A stretch of 64,000 bases of DNA from Pseudoxanthomonas wuyuanensis (GCF_900215535.1 NZ_OCND01000012.1:52797-116796), one strand, 5' to 3'. Positions 9,751 through 20,577 are shown, numbered from the stretch's first letter. A program made the numbers and translations. The notes: generated by a model from the sequence alone, not told the origin.

Positions 9751-11865
9751 TCAGCGGGCGCTTTTCCATTCGGCGCCGATCAGCAGGGTGCGGTCCGGGC
9801 CGGGTTCGTAGAAGCGGCCGTTGCCTTCGTTGACGATCACCGAGCCGATATAGCGATGGTCCAGTACGTTGTCGATGCGCGCGAAGCCGCGCAGCGCGCC
9901 CTGGCCCAGCGCCCAGCGGCGCGACAGTTCCAGGTGCAGCAACGCATAACCGGGCGCCGATTCGCTGGCGATGTCGTTGACCACTACCTCGCCGACTCCG
10001 GCGGCTTCGGCCGCGGCGCTCCAGTTGGCATGCTGCCACTGTAGCCGCGCGAACAGCTGCTGGCGCGGCACGCCGGGAATGCGCGAACCGGCGGTTACCG
10101 GCGTGGCCGGCACGGTGCAACCGCTGCCGGTGCAGATCAGGAAGCCGTCGCGGAAGCTCGCCTGCAGCCAGGTATAGGCCAGCTGCAGATTCCAGTCCTG
10201 GCCCAGCGGGACGTCGAACGAGGCCTCCAGACCCTGCCGGCGCGCGCGGCCGACGTTGCGATAGGTGCTGCGCCCGCCGCTGTTGCTGGCCACCGCCAGC
10301 TCGTCATCGGTATCGGCACGGAACAAGGCGGCTTCGAGGGCGGTGCCGGCGCCGTTTCGCCATTTCATCCCCAGTTCGACATTGCGGCTGATCGCCGGCG
10401 CCAGATCGAACGCCAGCCCTGCCCCGCCGTCGGCGCGGTAACCGAGTTCGTTGAAGGTCGGCGTTTCGAAGCCGCGGCCTGCGGACAGATAGAAACGAAG
10501 ATCGTCGCTGGCGCGGAACATCACACCGCCCACCGGCGTGGTTTGGGCATAGCGCACGCGGCCGCTGTCGTCGGGGTTGACCGCGTTCGCGTAATAGTCC
10601 TCGGAGCGGAAGCGCACCTGGCTATGGCGGACGCCCGCCAGCAGCGACCAGCGTTCGGCCAGCTGCCACCAGGCCTGGACGAACTCGTCGACGTTCTCCA
10701 CCCGGTTGCGTTCGTCGCGGCGCAGCGCGCCGCGAACACCCAGGGCGCTGCCGACGTAGTTTTCGTAACCGCGGCGGTGCTGCCGCATCCGTTCGCTATT
10801 GGCGCCGGCCGTCCATTCGAACGGACGCCCCGCCACTTCGCCCTGCCATGACCAGCGCGCGTCCACGCCGCCGTAGTCGTTGTCCAGATCGATCACGCCA
10901 CCCGAGTTCAGCGGATTGCCCTGCGCGGCGACCGGCAAGGCCAGGAACTGTTCGACCTGGCGCTGGCCCGCATAGCCGGCCACCCTCAACTGATGGCCAC
11001 CGGCGAACGCCTGCGTGTAGACCGCGCCGGCCTGATCCTGCTGCACCGATTTGCGGGTATTGAACTGTTCGGCGACCGCCGCTACCTGGCGCGGGTCCGC
11101 ATTGGCCTGCGCGCGGGTCAGTCCCAACGGGTCCTGCGCCTGGGGAATATCCAGGTGGTTGAACAGCAGCGACAGCGTGCCGTCGCTAGCGAGGTCGACA
11201 TCGAAGCGGGCATTGGCCGACTCGCGCCGCGCCGCGCTGTGGCGCCGGTAGCCGCCGGTGTCCAGCAGCGCCGCCGCCAGGTTGAAGCCCACCCTGCCCT
11301 GCCGCCCCAGCCATCGCGCGGACGCGCCGTAGCTGTCGTCGCCGGCGGCGGTAACGCGGGCGGTCGCTTCGTCCGGTTCCTGTCCCACCGCACTGAACAG
11401 CTGCACCACGCCGCCGGACGAGTTGCCGTACAGCGCCGAGAACGGGCCACGAATGATTTCCACGCGGTCGCCCGCCGCCAGGCTGAAATGCGACAGCTGG
11501 CCCTGTCCGTCCGGCATGGTGGCGGGAATGCCGTCGGCATACAGCCGTACGCCGCGCACGCCGAAGGTGGAGCGCGCGCCGAAGCCGCGGATCGACAGCT
11601 GCGTGTCCTGCGCATGGTTCTGGCGGTCGCGCGCCAGCAGCCCGGGTACGGCGCCCAGGCGTTCGGAGAGATTCATTCCCGCCATTGCGCTGTCTCCGCG
11701 CAGATCGATGCGATCGATGGAGGCGGGCGTATCGAACGCGAAGACGCTACGCAGGCGCGGCGTTTCCACCTCCACGGCGGGCAGCGTCGTGACGGGCTGT
11801 GCGGTGGCGGACAGCGGCGGAATCAGGCTGGCGCAGGCCGCCAGCAGGCAAAGGGGGCATCGCAT
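9751..11865 (-). CDS. pqqU: TonB-dependent receptor, PqqU/YncD-like
   Basis: 704 residues with a signal peptide (residues 1-22), a plug domain and a beta-barrel. It shares long motifs with E. coli YncD, now PqqU, the PQQ importer, as I recall that sequence: RQNxAQDxQLSIRGFG, DGIPATMPDGQGQ, RGPFSALYGN, GRGFETPTxNEL and the C-terminal GSVIVNExNGRxYEPxP. It lies 47 bases downstream of DUF779 and behind exaC, so a role in feeding PQQ to periplasmic alcohol dehydrogenases is plausible. The barrel ends in WKSAR rather than the usual terminal aromatic residue. Confidence 0.85.
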   Translation of the reverse strand: MRCPLCLLAACASLIPPLSATAQPVTTLPAVEVETPRLRSVFAFDTPASIDRIDLRGDSAMAGMNLSERLGAVPGLLARDRQNHAQDTQLSIRGFGARSTFGVRGVRLYADGIPATMPDGQGQLSHFSLAAGDRVEIIRGPFSALYGNSSGGVVQLFSAVGQEPDEATARVTAAGDDSYGASARWLGRQGRVGFNLAAALLDTGGYRRHSAARRESANARFDVDLASDGTLSLLFNHLDIPQAQDPLGLTRAQANADPRQVAAVAEQFNTRKSVQQDQAGAVYTQAFAGGHQLRVAGYAGQRQVEQFLALPVAAQGNPLNSGGVIDLDNDYGGVDARWSWQGEVAGRPFEWTAGANSERMRQHRRGYENYVGSALGVRGALRRDERNRVENVDEFVQAWWQLAERWSLLAGVRHSQVRFRSEDYYANAVNPDDSGRVRYAQTTPVGGVMFRASDDLRFYLSAGRGFETPTFNELGYRADGGAGLAFDLAPAISRNVELGMKWRNGAGTALEAALFRADTDDELAVASNSGGRSTYRNVGRARRQGLEASFDVPLGQDWNLQLAYTWLQASFRDGFLICTGSGCTVPATPVTAGSRIPGVPRQQLFARLQWQHANWSAAAEAAGVGEVVVNDIASESAPGYALLHLELSRRWALGQGALRGFARIDNVLDHRYIGSVIVNEGNGRFYEPGPDRTLLIGAEWKSAR

Positions 11866-11912
11866 GCCGATATCATCGCCGATTGCGGCGTGACGGCGGT
11901 ACAGCGTTGCGC

Positions 11913-12296
11913 TCAGGCGCGGCCGGCCGCCTGCAACGCGGCGAACTCCTCGTCGGCGAATAGCCGCGAGCGGACCAGGAAGCGCACGCCTTCGCCATTT
12001 TCCAGCGAGAACATGCCGCCGCGTCCCGGCACCACATCGATGATCAACTGGGTGTGCTTCCAGTACGCGAACTGCGGTCCGCTGATGTAGAACGGCGCAC
12101 TACCTATTTCGCCCAGCAGCACGTCGCGGTCGCCGACGATGAAATCGTCCTGCGGGTAGCACATCGGCGATGAGCCATCGCAGCAGCCGCCCGACTGATG
12201 GAACAGCACCGGCCCGTGCCGCGCCCGCAGCTTGCCTATCAGTTGGATTGCCGCAGGGGTGGCAATCACCTGCAACGGCAGCGTCTGCACGGTCAT
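11913..12296 (-). CDS. DUF779 domain-containing protein
   Basis: 127 residues. The cysteine-rich stretch SGGCCDGSSPMCYP (about residues 35-48) and the segment PFYISGPQFAYWKHTQLIIDV are hallmarks of DUF779. Members sit next to acetaldehyde dehydrogenases of the ExaC/AldB kind, exactly as here. The four cysteines suggest metal binding. It is the second gene of the exaC unit, with its ribosome site GGAGG directly after a 12-bp hairpin. Confidence 0.93.
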   Translation of the reverse strand: MTVQTLPLQVIATPAAIQLIGKLRARHGPVLFHQSGGCCDGSSPMCYPQDDFIVGDRDVLLGEIGSAPFYISGPQFAYWKHTQLIIDVVPGRGGMFSLENGEGVRFLVRSRLFADEEFAALQAAGRA

Positions 12297-12306
12297 GGCA
12301 GCCTCC

Positions 12307-12333
12307 GGAAGCCGGGCGGCGCGCCCGGCTTCC
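12307..12333. other. 12-bp hairpin between exaC and the DUF779 gene
   Basis: Perfect stem GGAAGCCGGGCG / CGCCCGGCTTCC with a 3-base loop. Read on the minus strand it ends immediately before the GGAGG of the DUF779 gene and lacks a following U-run. It is therefore more likely to affect mRNA stability or translation than to be a simple terminator. Confidence 0.6.
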
Positions 12334-12354
12334 TGTTTCTTGCCGCATCCGGCC

Positions 12355-13884
<1,530 letters not shown>

Positions 13885-13934
13885 CGGTATCTCCTGCGTA
13901 GATGGCGTAAAACCCGTTCGGGTACACGGTCGAC

Positions 13935-13949
13935 GCAAGCGCGATGCCA
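13935..13949 (-). promoter_or_regulatory. sigma-54 (-24/-12) promoter of the exaC operon
   Basis: On the minus strand the bases read TGGCATCGCGCTTGC, matching the TGGCAC-N5-TTGC consensus with the exact GG-N10-GC spacing. Transcription would begin near 13923, about 40 bases before the exaC start. The divergent gene encodes a sigma-54 activator. Confidence 0.8.
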
Positions 13950-14088
13950 GGTTTCGTTGCTGCGATGCACCAGGCCTTCCGCCGCTTCATGGCGGGATCG
14001 GTGGCCAATTCATGCTGCGGCGCGCCAAAAATCCCGATTGCGCTTGTCGCAGCGATGTGGTGTGTATCGGGACAGTACTGATACTGGC

Positions 14089-14105
14089 TGTCGCAATTTG
14101 CGACA
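14089..14105. promoter_or_regulatory. palindromic upstream activator site (AcoR-like)
   Basis: TGTCGCAATTTGCGACA is a palindrome except for its central base. It lies about 150 bases upstream of the exaC -24/-12 promoter and 15 bases before the activator's own start. Sigma-54 activators bind at such distances and this site would also allow autoregulation. A related half-site TGTCGCAGCGA lies at 14045. Confidence 0.65.
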
Positions 14106-14119
14106 CGGGAGCGACACCG

Positions 14120-16003
14120 ATGGCCCGCACGCATTCGTTTTCCGATCTCGGACCGGCGCGCCGTACGTTCTTCGAGCGCGGCAGCGTGCCGTCGGGACAG
14201 GTGCCGGACGCCATCCTGCAATCGTGGAAGCGCTGCCAGGGCATGGGCCTGCGCGCGGAAAAGGCCCCGGCCATCGAGCCGGTGCCGGCGGCGCGGCTGC
14301 GCGAGATGCGTGAGCGCAACGAGCGCCTGTGGCGGCTGGCGCGCGCCGAACTGGAAGCGCTGGCCGCCGACGCGGCCGCCACCGGCAGCATCGTCATCCT
14401 GACCGACGATCAGGGTTGGATACTCGATGCCGAGGGCCATCCGGTCTTCCTCGACCGCGCCGGGCGGGTCGCGCTGATGCCCGGTGCCTGCTGGAACGAA
14501 GCCCAGGTCGGCACCAATGCCATCGGCACCGCGATCGCCGATGGGCATTCGCTGGAAGTGCGCGGCGGCGAACACTACCTGTCCCCGCACCGCATCCTCA
14601 GCTGCTCGGCGGTGCCGATCTTCGACCCCTACGGCCAGCTGGTCGGGGTGTTGGACATCTCCGGCGACGCCAGCGTGCCGCATATGCATGCGCTGGGCCT
14701 GGCGCGGCTGGCGGTGGCCAACATCGAACACCGCTACTTCGACGACGGTATCGCCGACTGCGAGCTGCTGCGCCTGCACCGCGATCCGGCCTTGCTGGGA
14801 TCCGCGCGCGAAGGCCTGCTCGCATTCCGCAACGGCAAGCTGCTGGCGGCCAACGACGCCGGCCTGCAACTGTTCGGGCTGGGCCGCGGCGAACTGGGGC
14901 GCGCCAGTTACGAGGCGCTGTTCGACGATTCGCTGTCGCGCCTGCGCGATGACGGCGTGCTGCTGGACCGCCATGGCCGCGCGCTGTACGGCCGCGTGCA
15001 CCAGGCCAGCGACGACCGTCCGCGCCGGCCGTCGCTGCGCCCGGCGATCACCGTCTCGGCGGCGGTCCAACCCAGCCGTGCCGACGCGCCGCTGTTCGAT
15101 GCCGCGCTGGAGGCGGAGCTGGAGCGCGCCTGCCGGATCATCGACGCCGAACTGCCGGTGCTGGTGCAGGGCGAAACCGGCACCGGCAAGGAAGTGTTCG
15201 CGCGCGAACTGCACCGGCGCTGCTCGCGTTCGCGCAAGCCGTTCGTGGCGGTCAACTGCGCCGCGCTGCCGGAAGGGCTGATCGAGGCCGAGCTGTTCGG
15301 CTACGAAGAAGGCGCCTTCACCGGCGCGCGCAAGCACGGCAGCCCCGGCCTGCTGCGCCAGGCCGACGGCGGCGTGCTGTTCCTGGACGAAATCGGCGAC
15401 ATGCCGCTGGCGTTGCAACCGCGGCTGCTGAGGGTGCTGCAGGAGCGCGAACTGTCGCCGCTGGGCGGCGGCAAGCCGGTCAAGCTGGATTTCGCGCTGA
15501 TCTGCGCCACCCACCGGCAGCTGGAAGAGGCCATCGGCGATGGCCGCTTCCGGCCGGATCTGTACTACCGCATCTCCCATCACTGCATCCGCATCCCATC
15601 GCTGCGCGATCACCCCGACCGCGCGCGCCTGGTGCTGGCGCTGTGGCAGCGGATCTCGCACGGGCGGCAGCTGGACGGCGAGGCGCTGGCGCAACTGGCC
15701 GGCTACCCCTGGCCTGGCAATCTGCGCCAGCTGTCGGCCTGCCTGCGCACGCTGGTGGCGCTGAGCGAACCCGGTGCGCTGCTGCGGGTGGAGTCGCTGC
15801 CGACCTATCTGCGCGATGCGCCGGCACCGGCCACGGCCCGGCCGGCACCGGCACTGGCCGAAGATCTGGAAACGCTGGCCGAGACGGCCATGCGCGACGC
15901 CCTGGCCGCCTGCGACGGCAACGTGGCGCGCGCCGCGCGCCGGCTCGGCATCAGCCGCAGCACCCTGTACCGGCGCCTGGGCAGCGACCCGCGCCGCAGC
16001 TGA
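14120..16003 (+). CDS. sigma-54-dependent Fis-family activator (AcoR-like)
   Basis: 627 residues from the ATG at 14120; the frame is open further upstream but covers the promoter. An N-terminal GAF-like sensor (about residues 75-205, MPGACWNEAQVGTNAIGTA) is followed by a PAS-like linker. The AAA+ domain has Walker A GETGTGKE (351-358), an intact GAFTGA loop (398-403) and Walker B LFLDEIGD. A Fis-type HTH closes the protein (NVARAARRLGISRSTLYRRL). The sensor resembles those of AcoR/EaR regulators of acetoin or alcohol use. It most likely activates the divergent exaC operon. Confidence 0.93.
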   Translation: MARTHSFSDLGPARRTFFERGSVPSGQVPDAILQSWKRCQGMGLRAEKAPAIEPVPAARLREMRERNERLWRLARAELEALAADAAATGSIVILTDDQGWILDAEGHPVFLDRAGRVALMPGACWNEAQVGTNAIGTAIADGHSLEVRGGEHYLSPHRILSCSAVPIFDPYGQLVGVLDISGDASVPHMHALGLARLAVANIEHRYFDDGIADCELLRLHRDPALLGSAREGLLAFRNGKLLAANDAGLQLFGLGRGELGRASYEALFDDSLSRLRDDGVLLDRHGRALYGRVHQASDDRPRRPSLRPAITVSAAVQPSRADAPLFDAALEAELERACRIIDAELPVLVQGETGTGKEVFARELHRRCSRSRKPFVAVNCAALPEGLIEAELFGYEEGAFTGARKHGSPGLLRQADGGVLFLDEIGDMPLALQPRLLRVLQERELSPLGGGKPVKLDFALICATHRQLEEAIGDGRFRPDLYYRISHHCIRIPSLRDHPDRARLVLALWQRISHGRQLDGEALAQLAGYPWPGNLRQLSACLRTLVALSEPGALLRVESLPTYLRDAPAPATARPAPALAEDLETLAETAMRDALAACDGNVARAARRLGISRSTLYRRLGSDPRRS

Positions 16004-16006
16004 GCG

Positions 16007-16462
16007 CTATTCGAATACCAGCTTGCCCTTCATCATGTTCCAGTGGCCCGGGAACGAGCAGAAAAAGGTGTAGTCGCCGCCCTTGCGCAACCGGCTGGTC
16101 GGCAACACCACCTCCGCGCTCTGCCCGCCGCCGATGATCGGGGTGGCGGCGATCACGCGCGCGTCGTTGCGCGGCAGGTAGCCGTCGGCCAGCTTCATCC
16201 GTCCGCCGGCCAGGCCCAGATCGCGGTGATGGCGGGTTTCGGCCAGCACCCAGTTGTGTCCCATCACCTTGGCCTCGATACGGCCGGTGTGTTTCAGCGT
16301 CACCCGCAGCTGCGTACAGTCGGCCGGCACCCGGATCAGGCGCAGGTTGAACTCCATGCGGTCGTTGCCTTCGATGGTCACCGCGCAGTTGCGCGCCAGC
16401 GCGGAAGCGGAGCACAACAACAGCGCGGCCAGCGCGAGCAGAGCCGGAAAGTATCGGGTCAT
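16007..16462 (-). CDS. azu: azurin (type 1 copper protein)
   Basis: Small periplasmic electron carrier. The start at 16462 gives 151 residues with a signal peptide ending near residue 22 (SASALA). The copper ligands can be read: H69 in MGHNWV, then C135, H140 and a Met (M143 or M144) in FFCSFPGHWNMMKG. The azurin disulfide pair C26-C49 is also present. The gene is convergent with the AcoR-like gene, with only three bases between the stops. A partner (cytochrome or denitrification enzyme) is not in the window. Confidence 0.95.
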   Translation of the reverse strand: MTRYFPALLALAALLLCSASALARNCAVTIEGNDRMEFNLRLIRVPADCTQLRVTLKHTGRIEAKVMGHNWVLAETRHHRDLGLAGGRMKLADGYLPRNDARVIAATPIIGGGQSAEVVLPTSRLRKGGDYTFFCSFPGHWNMMKGKLVFE

Positions 16463-16692
16463 GCGGCAAAAGTGTGATATTCGGTGCGCCGATTCTAAGC
16501 CAGCTGTCCCGTACGCCCCAGCCGTACGCAATCGTGCCGGCTGGCCGGTGCGCATCGGCATCGGCCTTGGGCCTGGTTCCGGCCGGGTCCGCGGTATTGG
16601 CAATTCCTGCATAACCGCAGGCAATCAAAGGCCGGCATGCTGCGTTCCCGTGTTTCGTTCCACACGTCAGTCCCACCGCAACAGGACCGAAT

Positions 16693-17091
16693 ATGAAGCC
16701 GATAATCATGCTGATGTTGTGCGCATTGCTGGTTTTTCCCGGCGCGGCATCCGCAACCGGAGCCGTACCGGCGATGCCGACGCCGCAGCAAGCACAGACG
16801 ACCTATCTGGTCCTCTACCGTCCCGGACCGGCTTGGGCAGCCGGCAAGCCGATCCGACAACAGCCTCCCAAGGAGCATGGCCGCTACATGCTGGAACTGT
16901 TCAAGCAGGGCAAGTTGAGGTCGGCCGGTCCGTTCGAGGACGATTCGGGCGCTGCCGTCGTACTGCTGGCCGTGGATGCGGCCGAAGCCGAGGCGCTGGT
17001 GGCCGCCGATCCGGCGGTGGCTGAGGGTGTCTTCCGCTACCAGATCCATCCCTGGTCGCCGGTGCCATGGCAGCAGTACGTCAGGGATTGA
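16693..17091 (+). CDS. exported YciI-like protein
   Basis: 132 residues with a clear signal peptide (about residues 1-21, LLVFPGAASA). The mature part follows the YciI pattern of a ferredoxin-like dimer: TYLVLYRPG, EHGRYMLELFKQGKLRSAGPFEDDSGAAVVLLAVDAAEAEALVAADPAV and a final IHPW. The H in EHGRYM corresponds to the conserved active-site-like histidine of the family. Most YciI proteins are cytosolic, so the exported form is a variant. Function unknown. Confidence 0.85.
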   Translation: MKPIIMLMLCALLVFPGAASATGAVPAMPTPQQAQTTYLVLYRPGPAWAAGKPIRQQPPKEHGRYMLELFKQGKLRSAGPFEDDSGAAVVLLAVDAAEAEALVAADPAVAEGVFRYQIHPWSPVPWQQYVRD

Positions 17092-17154
17092 ACCGGAGCG
17101 GGTAAGCGTGTTCCTGGCCGGACTTTTGCAGCGTTGCGAAGTCCGGCGGCGCGT

Positions 17155-18042
17155 CTACACGTCGCCGTCGTTGAGCCAGCCCTCGCCGGTGCCGCGGGTG
17201 AACACGCGGTCGCTGTCCAGCACGTCGCCGGCGGCGATGGCCGGCTGCTGCGCCAGCCGCGCGTAGATCGGAGTGAAATCCGGTGCGGTGGCGTCGATCA
17301 GCTGCTCGAAGCTGTCGATGACGAAATAGGTCTTCTGGTAGGTGTCGATGCGGTAGCGCGTGCGCATGATCCGCTCCAGATCGAAGCCGATGCGGTTGGG
17401 CGCGTCCGATTCCAGCGAATACAACGACTCGCCCTTCGACGAGACGATGCCGGCGCCGTAGATGCGCAGCCCTGCCGGCGTGTTGATAAGCCCGAACTCG
17501 ACCGTGTACCAGTACAGCCGGGTCAGGTGCTGCAGCGCGTCGGCGCCGATGCCGTGCGCCTTCACCCCACCCTTGCCGTAGGCCTGCATGTAGTCGGCGA
17601 ATACCGGGTTCATCAACAGCGGCACATGGCCGAACAGGTCATGAAACAGATCCGGCTCGGCGATGTAGTCGATTTGCTCTGGGCGCCGGATCCACCAGGT
17701 CACCGGAAAGCGCCGGTTGGCCAGATGGTCGAAGAAATCCAGCTCCGGCAACAGGCCTTCCACGCCGATCAGGCTCCAGCCGGTGGTCGCCTGCAGCACC
17801 TCGTTGAGTTCGGTAAAGCGCGGAATCCGCTGCGGGCTCATGCCCATCGCGTCCTGCGCCTGCAGGAATTCGTCGCAGGCGCGGCCGACCAGCAGTTCGC
17901 GCTGGCGCTGGTACAGCCTGCCCCAGGTCTGGTGGTCGGCGGCGCTGTAGTCGTCCCACGGCTGCTCGACCACCGCTGTGGTGTAGACCGGCACATAGCC
18001 CTTGTCGGTGTGTTGGTGCTCGACGCGGCGTGGCTGGTTCAT
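17155..18042 (-). CDS. phhA: phenylalanine-4-hydroxylase
   Basis: Converts phenylalanine to tyrosine with tetrahydropterin and non-heme iron. The start at 18042 (MNQPRR) gives 295 residues. The iron ligands are H134 and H139 in DLFHDLFGHVP and E182 in LYWYTVEFG, the full 2-His-1-carboxylate facial triad. The gene is monomeric in style, without a regulatory ACT domain, as in other bacteria. It is divergent from an Lrp-family regulator and a symmetric site lies in the gap, so Lrp-type control is likely. Confidence 0.97.
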   Translation of the reverse strand: MNQPRRVEHQHTDKGYVPVYTTAVVEQPWDDYSAADHQTWGRLYQRQRELLVGRACDEFLQAQDAMGMSPQRIPRFTELNEVLQATTGWSLIGVEGLLPELDFFDHLANRRFPVTWWIRRPEQIDYIAEPDLFHDLFGHVPLLMNPVFADYMQAYGKGGVKAHGIGADALQHLTRLYWYTVEFGLINTPAGLRIYGAGIVSSKGESLYSLESDAPNRIGFDLERIMRTRYRIDTYQKTYFVIDSFEQLIDATAPDFTPIYARLAQQPAIAAGDVLDSDRVFTRGTGEGWLNDGDV

Positions 18043-18088
18043 CGTGGCTCCCCGGACGGACGTGTGATCGCATGGTAGCGCCGACGCC

Positions 18089-18145
18089 GCGCAACAGGAT
18101 TGCAAAGTTGCGTCAATAGCCGGTTATGGCGCAATCTTGTTGCGC
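18089..18145. promoter_or_regulatory. paired inverted sites between phhA and the Lrp gene
   Basis: GCGCAACAGGATTGC (18089-18103) and GCAATCTTGTTGCGC (18131-18145) are reverse complements with one mismatch and 27 bases between them. The right-hand copy is itself part of a smaller palindrome GCGCAA-N5-TTGCGC (18129-18145). Lrp-family octamers wrap DNA over such repeated sites. Confidence 0.65.
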
Positions 18146-18168
18146 GACAATAGTTAGAGAAGCATTAA

Positions 18169-18648
18169 ATGGCCGAATCCATCGATCTGGACCGCACCGA
18201 CCTGCGTCTGCTGGCCTTGCTGCAGCAGCAAGGCCGTGCCGCCAATACCGAACTGGCCGCACAGGTGAACCTGTCGCCATCGGCCTGCCTGCGGCGCATC
18301 CAGCGACTGGAGGGAGCCGGCGTGATCGCCGGCTACGCCGCCCGCGTCGACCCCCAATCGGTCGGCCTGGGCCTGCAGGCGTTTGTCCGCGTGCAGCTGG
18401 AAAAGCACGGCCAATACAGCATCGACCATTTCGCCGAGAGCGTGCAGGGCTGGGACGAGGTGGTGACCTGCCACGCGCTGACCGGCGATATGGACTACCT
18501 GCTGCACATCGTTGTGCAGGACCTGGAGCATTTCTCGCGCTTCCTGCTGGACAAGCTGCTCAATGCCACCGGCGTGGCCGACGTCAATTCCAGCTTCGTA
18601 CTGCGCACGGTCAAGGCCTTCGGCGGATTGCCGCTGCCGAAGGGATGA
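18169..18648 (+). CDS. Lrp/AsnC family transcriptional regulator
   Basis: 159 residues. An N-terminal HTH (LDRTDLRLLALLQQQGRAANTELA, then LSPSACLRRIQRLE) leads to an RAM/ActR ligand-binding domain (GYAARVDPQSVGLGLQAFVRV ... ALTGDMDYLLHIVV). Lrp-type proteins divergent from phhA commonly sense phenylalanine or tyrosine and control its breakdown. The inverted sites in the shared promoter fit this. Confidence 0.94.
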   Translation: MAESIDLDRTDLRLLALLQQQGRAANTELAAQVNLSPSACLRRIQRLEGAGVIAGYAARVDPQSVGLGLQAFVRVQLEKHGQYSIDHFAESVQGWDEVVTCHALTGDMDYLLHIVVQDLEHFSRFLLDKLLNATGVADVNSSFVLRTVKAFGGLPLPKG

Positions 18649-18769
18649 ACCGGCGTGGCGGTGCAGGGAAATCAATGATGCCGGAGTCCCTTCACAAGAG
18701 CCGGCAAAATCTGAGCGTTCCTCACTCCTCACTCCTCATTTCTCATCCCCCCATTGCGATAATCCGCGA

Positions 18770-19387
18770 ATGAACGAGTTCCTGCCCTTCTGGCGACGTG
18801 CGTGGAGCGGTATCGGCGCCAACAACCACGCCGACGCGTTGTACGCATCGCTGCTGGAGCGCTATTCGGAGCCGCAACGCCACTACCACACGCTGCAGCA
18901 TCTGGGCGAATGCCTGGCGAGTTTCGACGAAGTGCGCGCGCTGGCGCAGCATCCGCACGAAGTGGAGCTGGCCCTGTGGTTCCACGATGCGATCTACGAG
19001 GTCAAGCGATCCGACAACGAACAGCGCAGTGCCGACTGGGCGCAGCGAACACTGCTGCAGGCGGGCGTGGACGCCGATGCGGCGGCGCGCGTGCATGCGC
19101 TGATCATGGCGACCCTGCACACGGCGGTGCCGGCGCTGCCGGATCAACAGCTGCTGGTCGATATCGATCTGTCGATTCTGGGCGCGCCGGAACAACGGTT
19201 CGCCGAGTATGAGCAGCAGATCCGCCAGGAGTACGCCTTCGTGCCGAAGTGGCTGTTCCGGCGCAAGCGCCGGGCGATCCTGCAGGGATTCCTGGATAGG
19301 CCGCAGATCTACAGCACCGCGCATTTCCACGCGGAACTGGAGCAGCGGGCCCGCGACAACCTGCGGAAGGCCATCGCGGCGGCGTGA
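18770..19387 (+). CDS. predicted HD-superfamily metal-dependent hydrolase
   Basis: 205 residues from the ATG at 18770. Metal-binding motifs are HYHTLQH near residues 38-44 and the HD pair at 72-73 in LWFHDAIYE, with a later D in LLVDIDLSILG. This layout matches the family annotated as predicted metal-dependent HD phosphohydrolase. The substrate is unknown, possibly a nucleotide. The start is preceded by a pyrimidine-rich run of short CTCACTC repeats (about 18720-18748). Confidence 0.88.
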   Translation: MNEFLPFWRRAWSGIGANNHADALYASLLERYSEPQRHYHTLQHLGECLASFDEVRALAQHPHEVELALWFHDAIYEVKRSDNEQRSADWAQRTLLQAGVDADAAARVHALIMATLHTAVPALPDQQLLVDIDLSILGAPEQRFAEYEQQIRQEYAFVPKWLFRRKRRAILQGFLDRPQIYSTAHFHAELEQRARDNLRKAIAAA

Positions 19388-19447
19388 GGGACGGCGGATG
19401 GAGCGCCCGGTCTGCCGGTGCGGCGCAGTTGCGACCGATCATTTCAC

Positions 19448-19519
19448 CTGTGGGAGCGACGTAAGTCGCGATGAGGCATTACCGGTAAAGCCTCATCGCG
19501 ACTTACGTCGCTCCTACAG
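19448..19519. repeat. REP-like hairpin
   Basis: Near-perfect long stem with arms of the type TGTGGGAGCGACGTAAGTCG and its complement, and a core around ACCGGT. It lies between convergent genes and could act as a bidirectional transcription or RNA-decay barrier. Confidence 0.85.
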
Positions 19520-19536
19520 GGAAGGTTGGCCGGGGA

Positions 19537-20577
19537 TTACTGGGTAGCGCCAGGCTTAGGAGCAACGCAATCATCGCCGCGACCGAACAGCCGGCCCAAG
19601 CGTGAGGCTTCCTGTGTGCATTCAACCGGTGCCGGCTGCGCGGCCTGCCAGGCTGCCGCCTGCGCGGCGACACGGTTCTGCTGCAGCTGTTCCAGCTTGG
19701 CGCGGATCTGCGGCATCGCCGCCAGCGCGGCCTTCTCGCCTTCCAGGATGGCGTTGTTGCGCTGCTGGAAATCGGCAGCGCCAATGTCGTTCACGTTCGG
19801 ACGGATCACGATGTCGGCGCGCGCCAGTTCCTGTTCGCCCAGCTTCTGGCCCATGATGCTGATGGACTGGTTGACGATGCCGACCATATGCGCCGGCGTT
19901 TTGCCGCTGGCCTTGCTGGAGATGTCGACCGCGATGATGAAGTCGGCACCGAGCTGGCGCGCGGCGTCCACCGGCACCGGGCTGACCACGCCGCCGTCGA
20001 CATAGCTGGCCTTGCCGATGACCACCGGCTCGAACACCCCCGGCACGCTGCTGGACGCGCGCACCGCCTGGCCGGTGTTGCCGCGCACGAATACCGTGCG
20101 GTTGCCGGTTTCCAGTTGCGTGGAGACGATCGCCAGCGGCTTCTTCATCTGCTCGATGGAACGCTTGCCGACCAGTTCGTTGACGTAGTCCTGCAGCTTC
20201 TGCCCCTGCACCAGCCCGCCGGAAAACAGCCGCACGTCGCGGATCCTGCTCTCGTCCAGCGCAAATGCGTGCTGTTGCATCTGGAACGCATCCATGCCGC
20301 TGGCGTACAGCGCGCCGACCACGCTGCCGGCGCTGGTGCCGGACACCGCCACCGGCTGGATGCCGTTGGCCTCCAGCATCTTGATCACGCCGATATGGGC
20401 AAAGCCCTTGGCCGCGCCGCCGCCCAGCGCCAGGCCCACCTTGATCGGCGGCGGTGCGGGCATCGGTGCGGCCACCGCCACCGGCGGCGGCTCGGATCGG
20501 GTGTTGTCGAAGCAGCCGCCCAGCAGCAGGGCCAGGGGCAGCAGCAACAGCGGGCGGAGACGGCGGAACGGATTCAT
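19537..20577 (-). CDS. patatin-like phospholipase, RssA type, lipoprotein
   Basis: 346 residues from the ATG at 20577. A lipobox LLGGC with C22 predicts a lipid-anchored, exported protein. The patatin core has the oxyanion motif GGGAAKGFAHIG, the nucleophile S82 in GTSAG and the dyad aspartate in YVDGGV. RssA-type patatins usually lack a signal; the lipoprotein form is common in Xanthomonads. A C-terminal helical, Gln- and Ala-rich tail follows (about residues 290-330). Confidence 0.92.
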   Translation of the reverse strand: MNPFRRLRPLLLLPLALLLGGCFDNTRSEPPPVAVAAPMPAPPPIKVGLALGGGAAKGFAHIGVIKMLEANGIQPVAVSGTSAGSVVGALYASGMDAFQMQQHAFALDESRIRDVRLFSGGLVQGQKLQDYVNELVGKRSIEQMKKPLAIVSTQLETGNRTVFVRGNTGQAVRASSSVPGVFEPVVIGKASYVDGGVVSPVPVDAARQLGADFIIAVDISSKASGKTPAHMVGIVNQSISIMGQKLGEQELARADIVIRPNVNDIGAADFQQRNNAILEGEKAALAAMPQIRAKLEQLQQNRVAAQAAAWQAAQPAPVECTQEASRLGRLFGRGDDCVAPKPGATQ

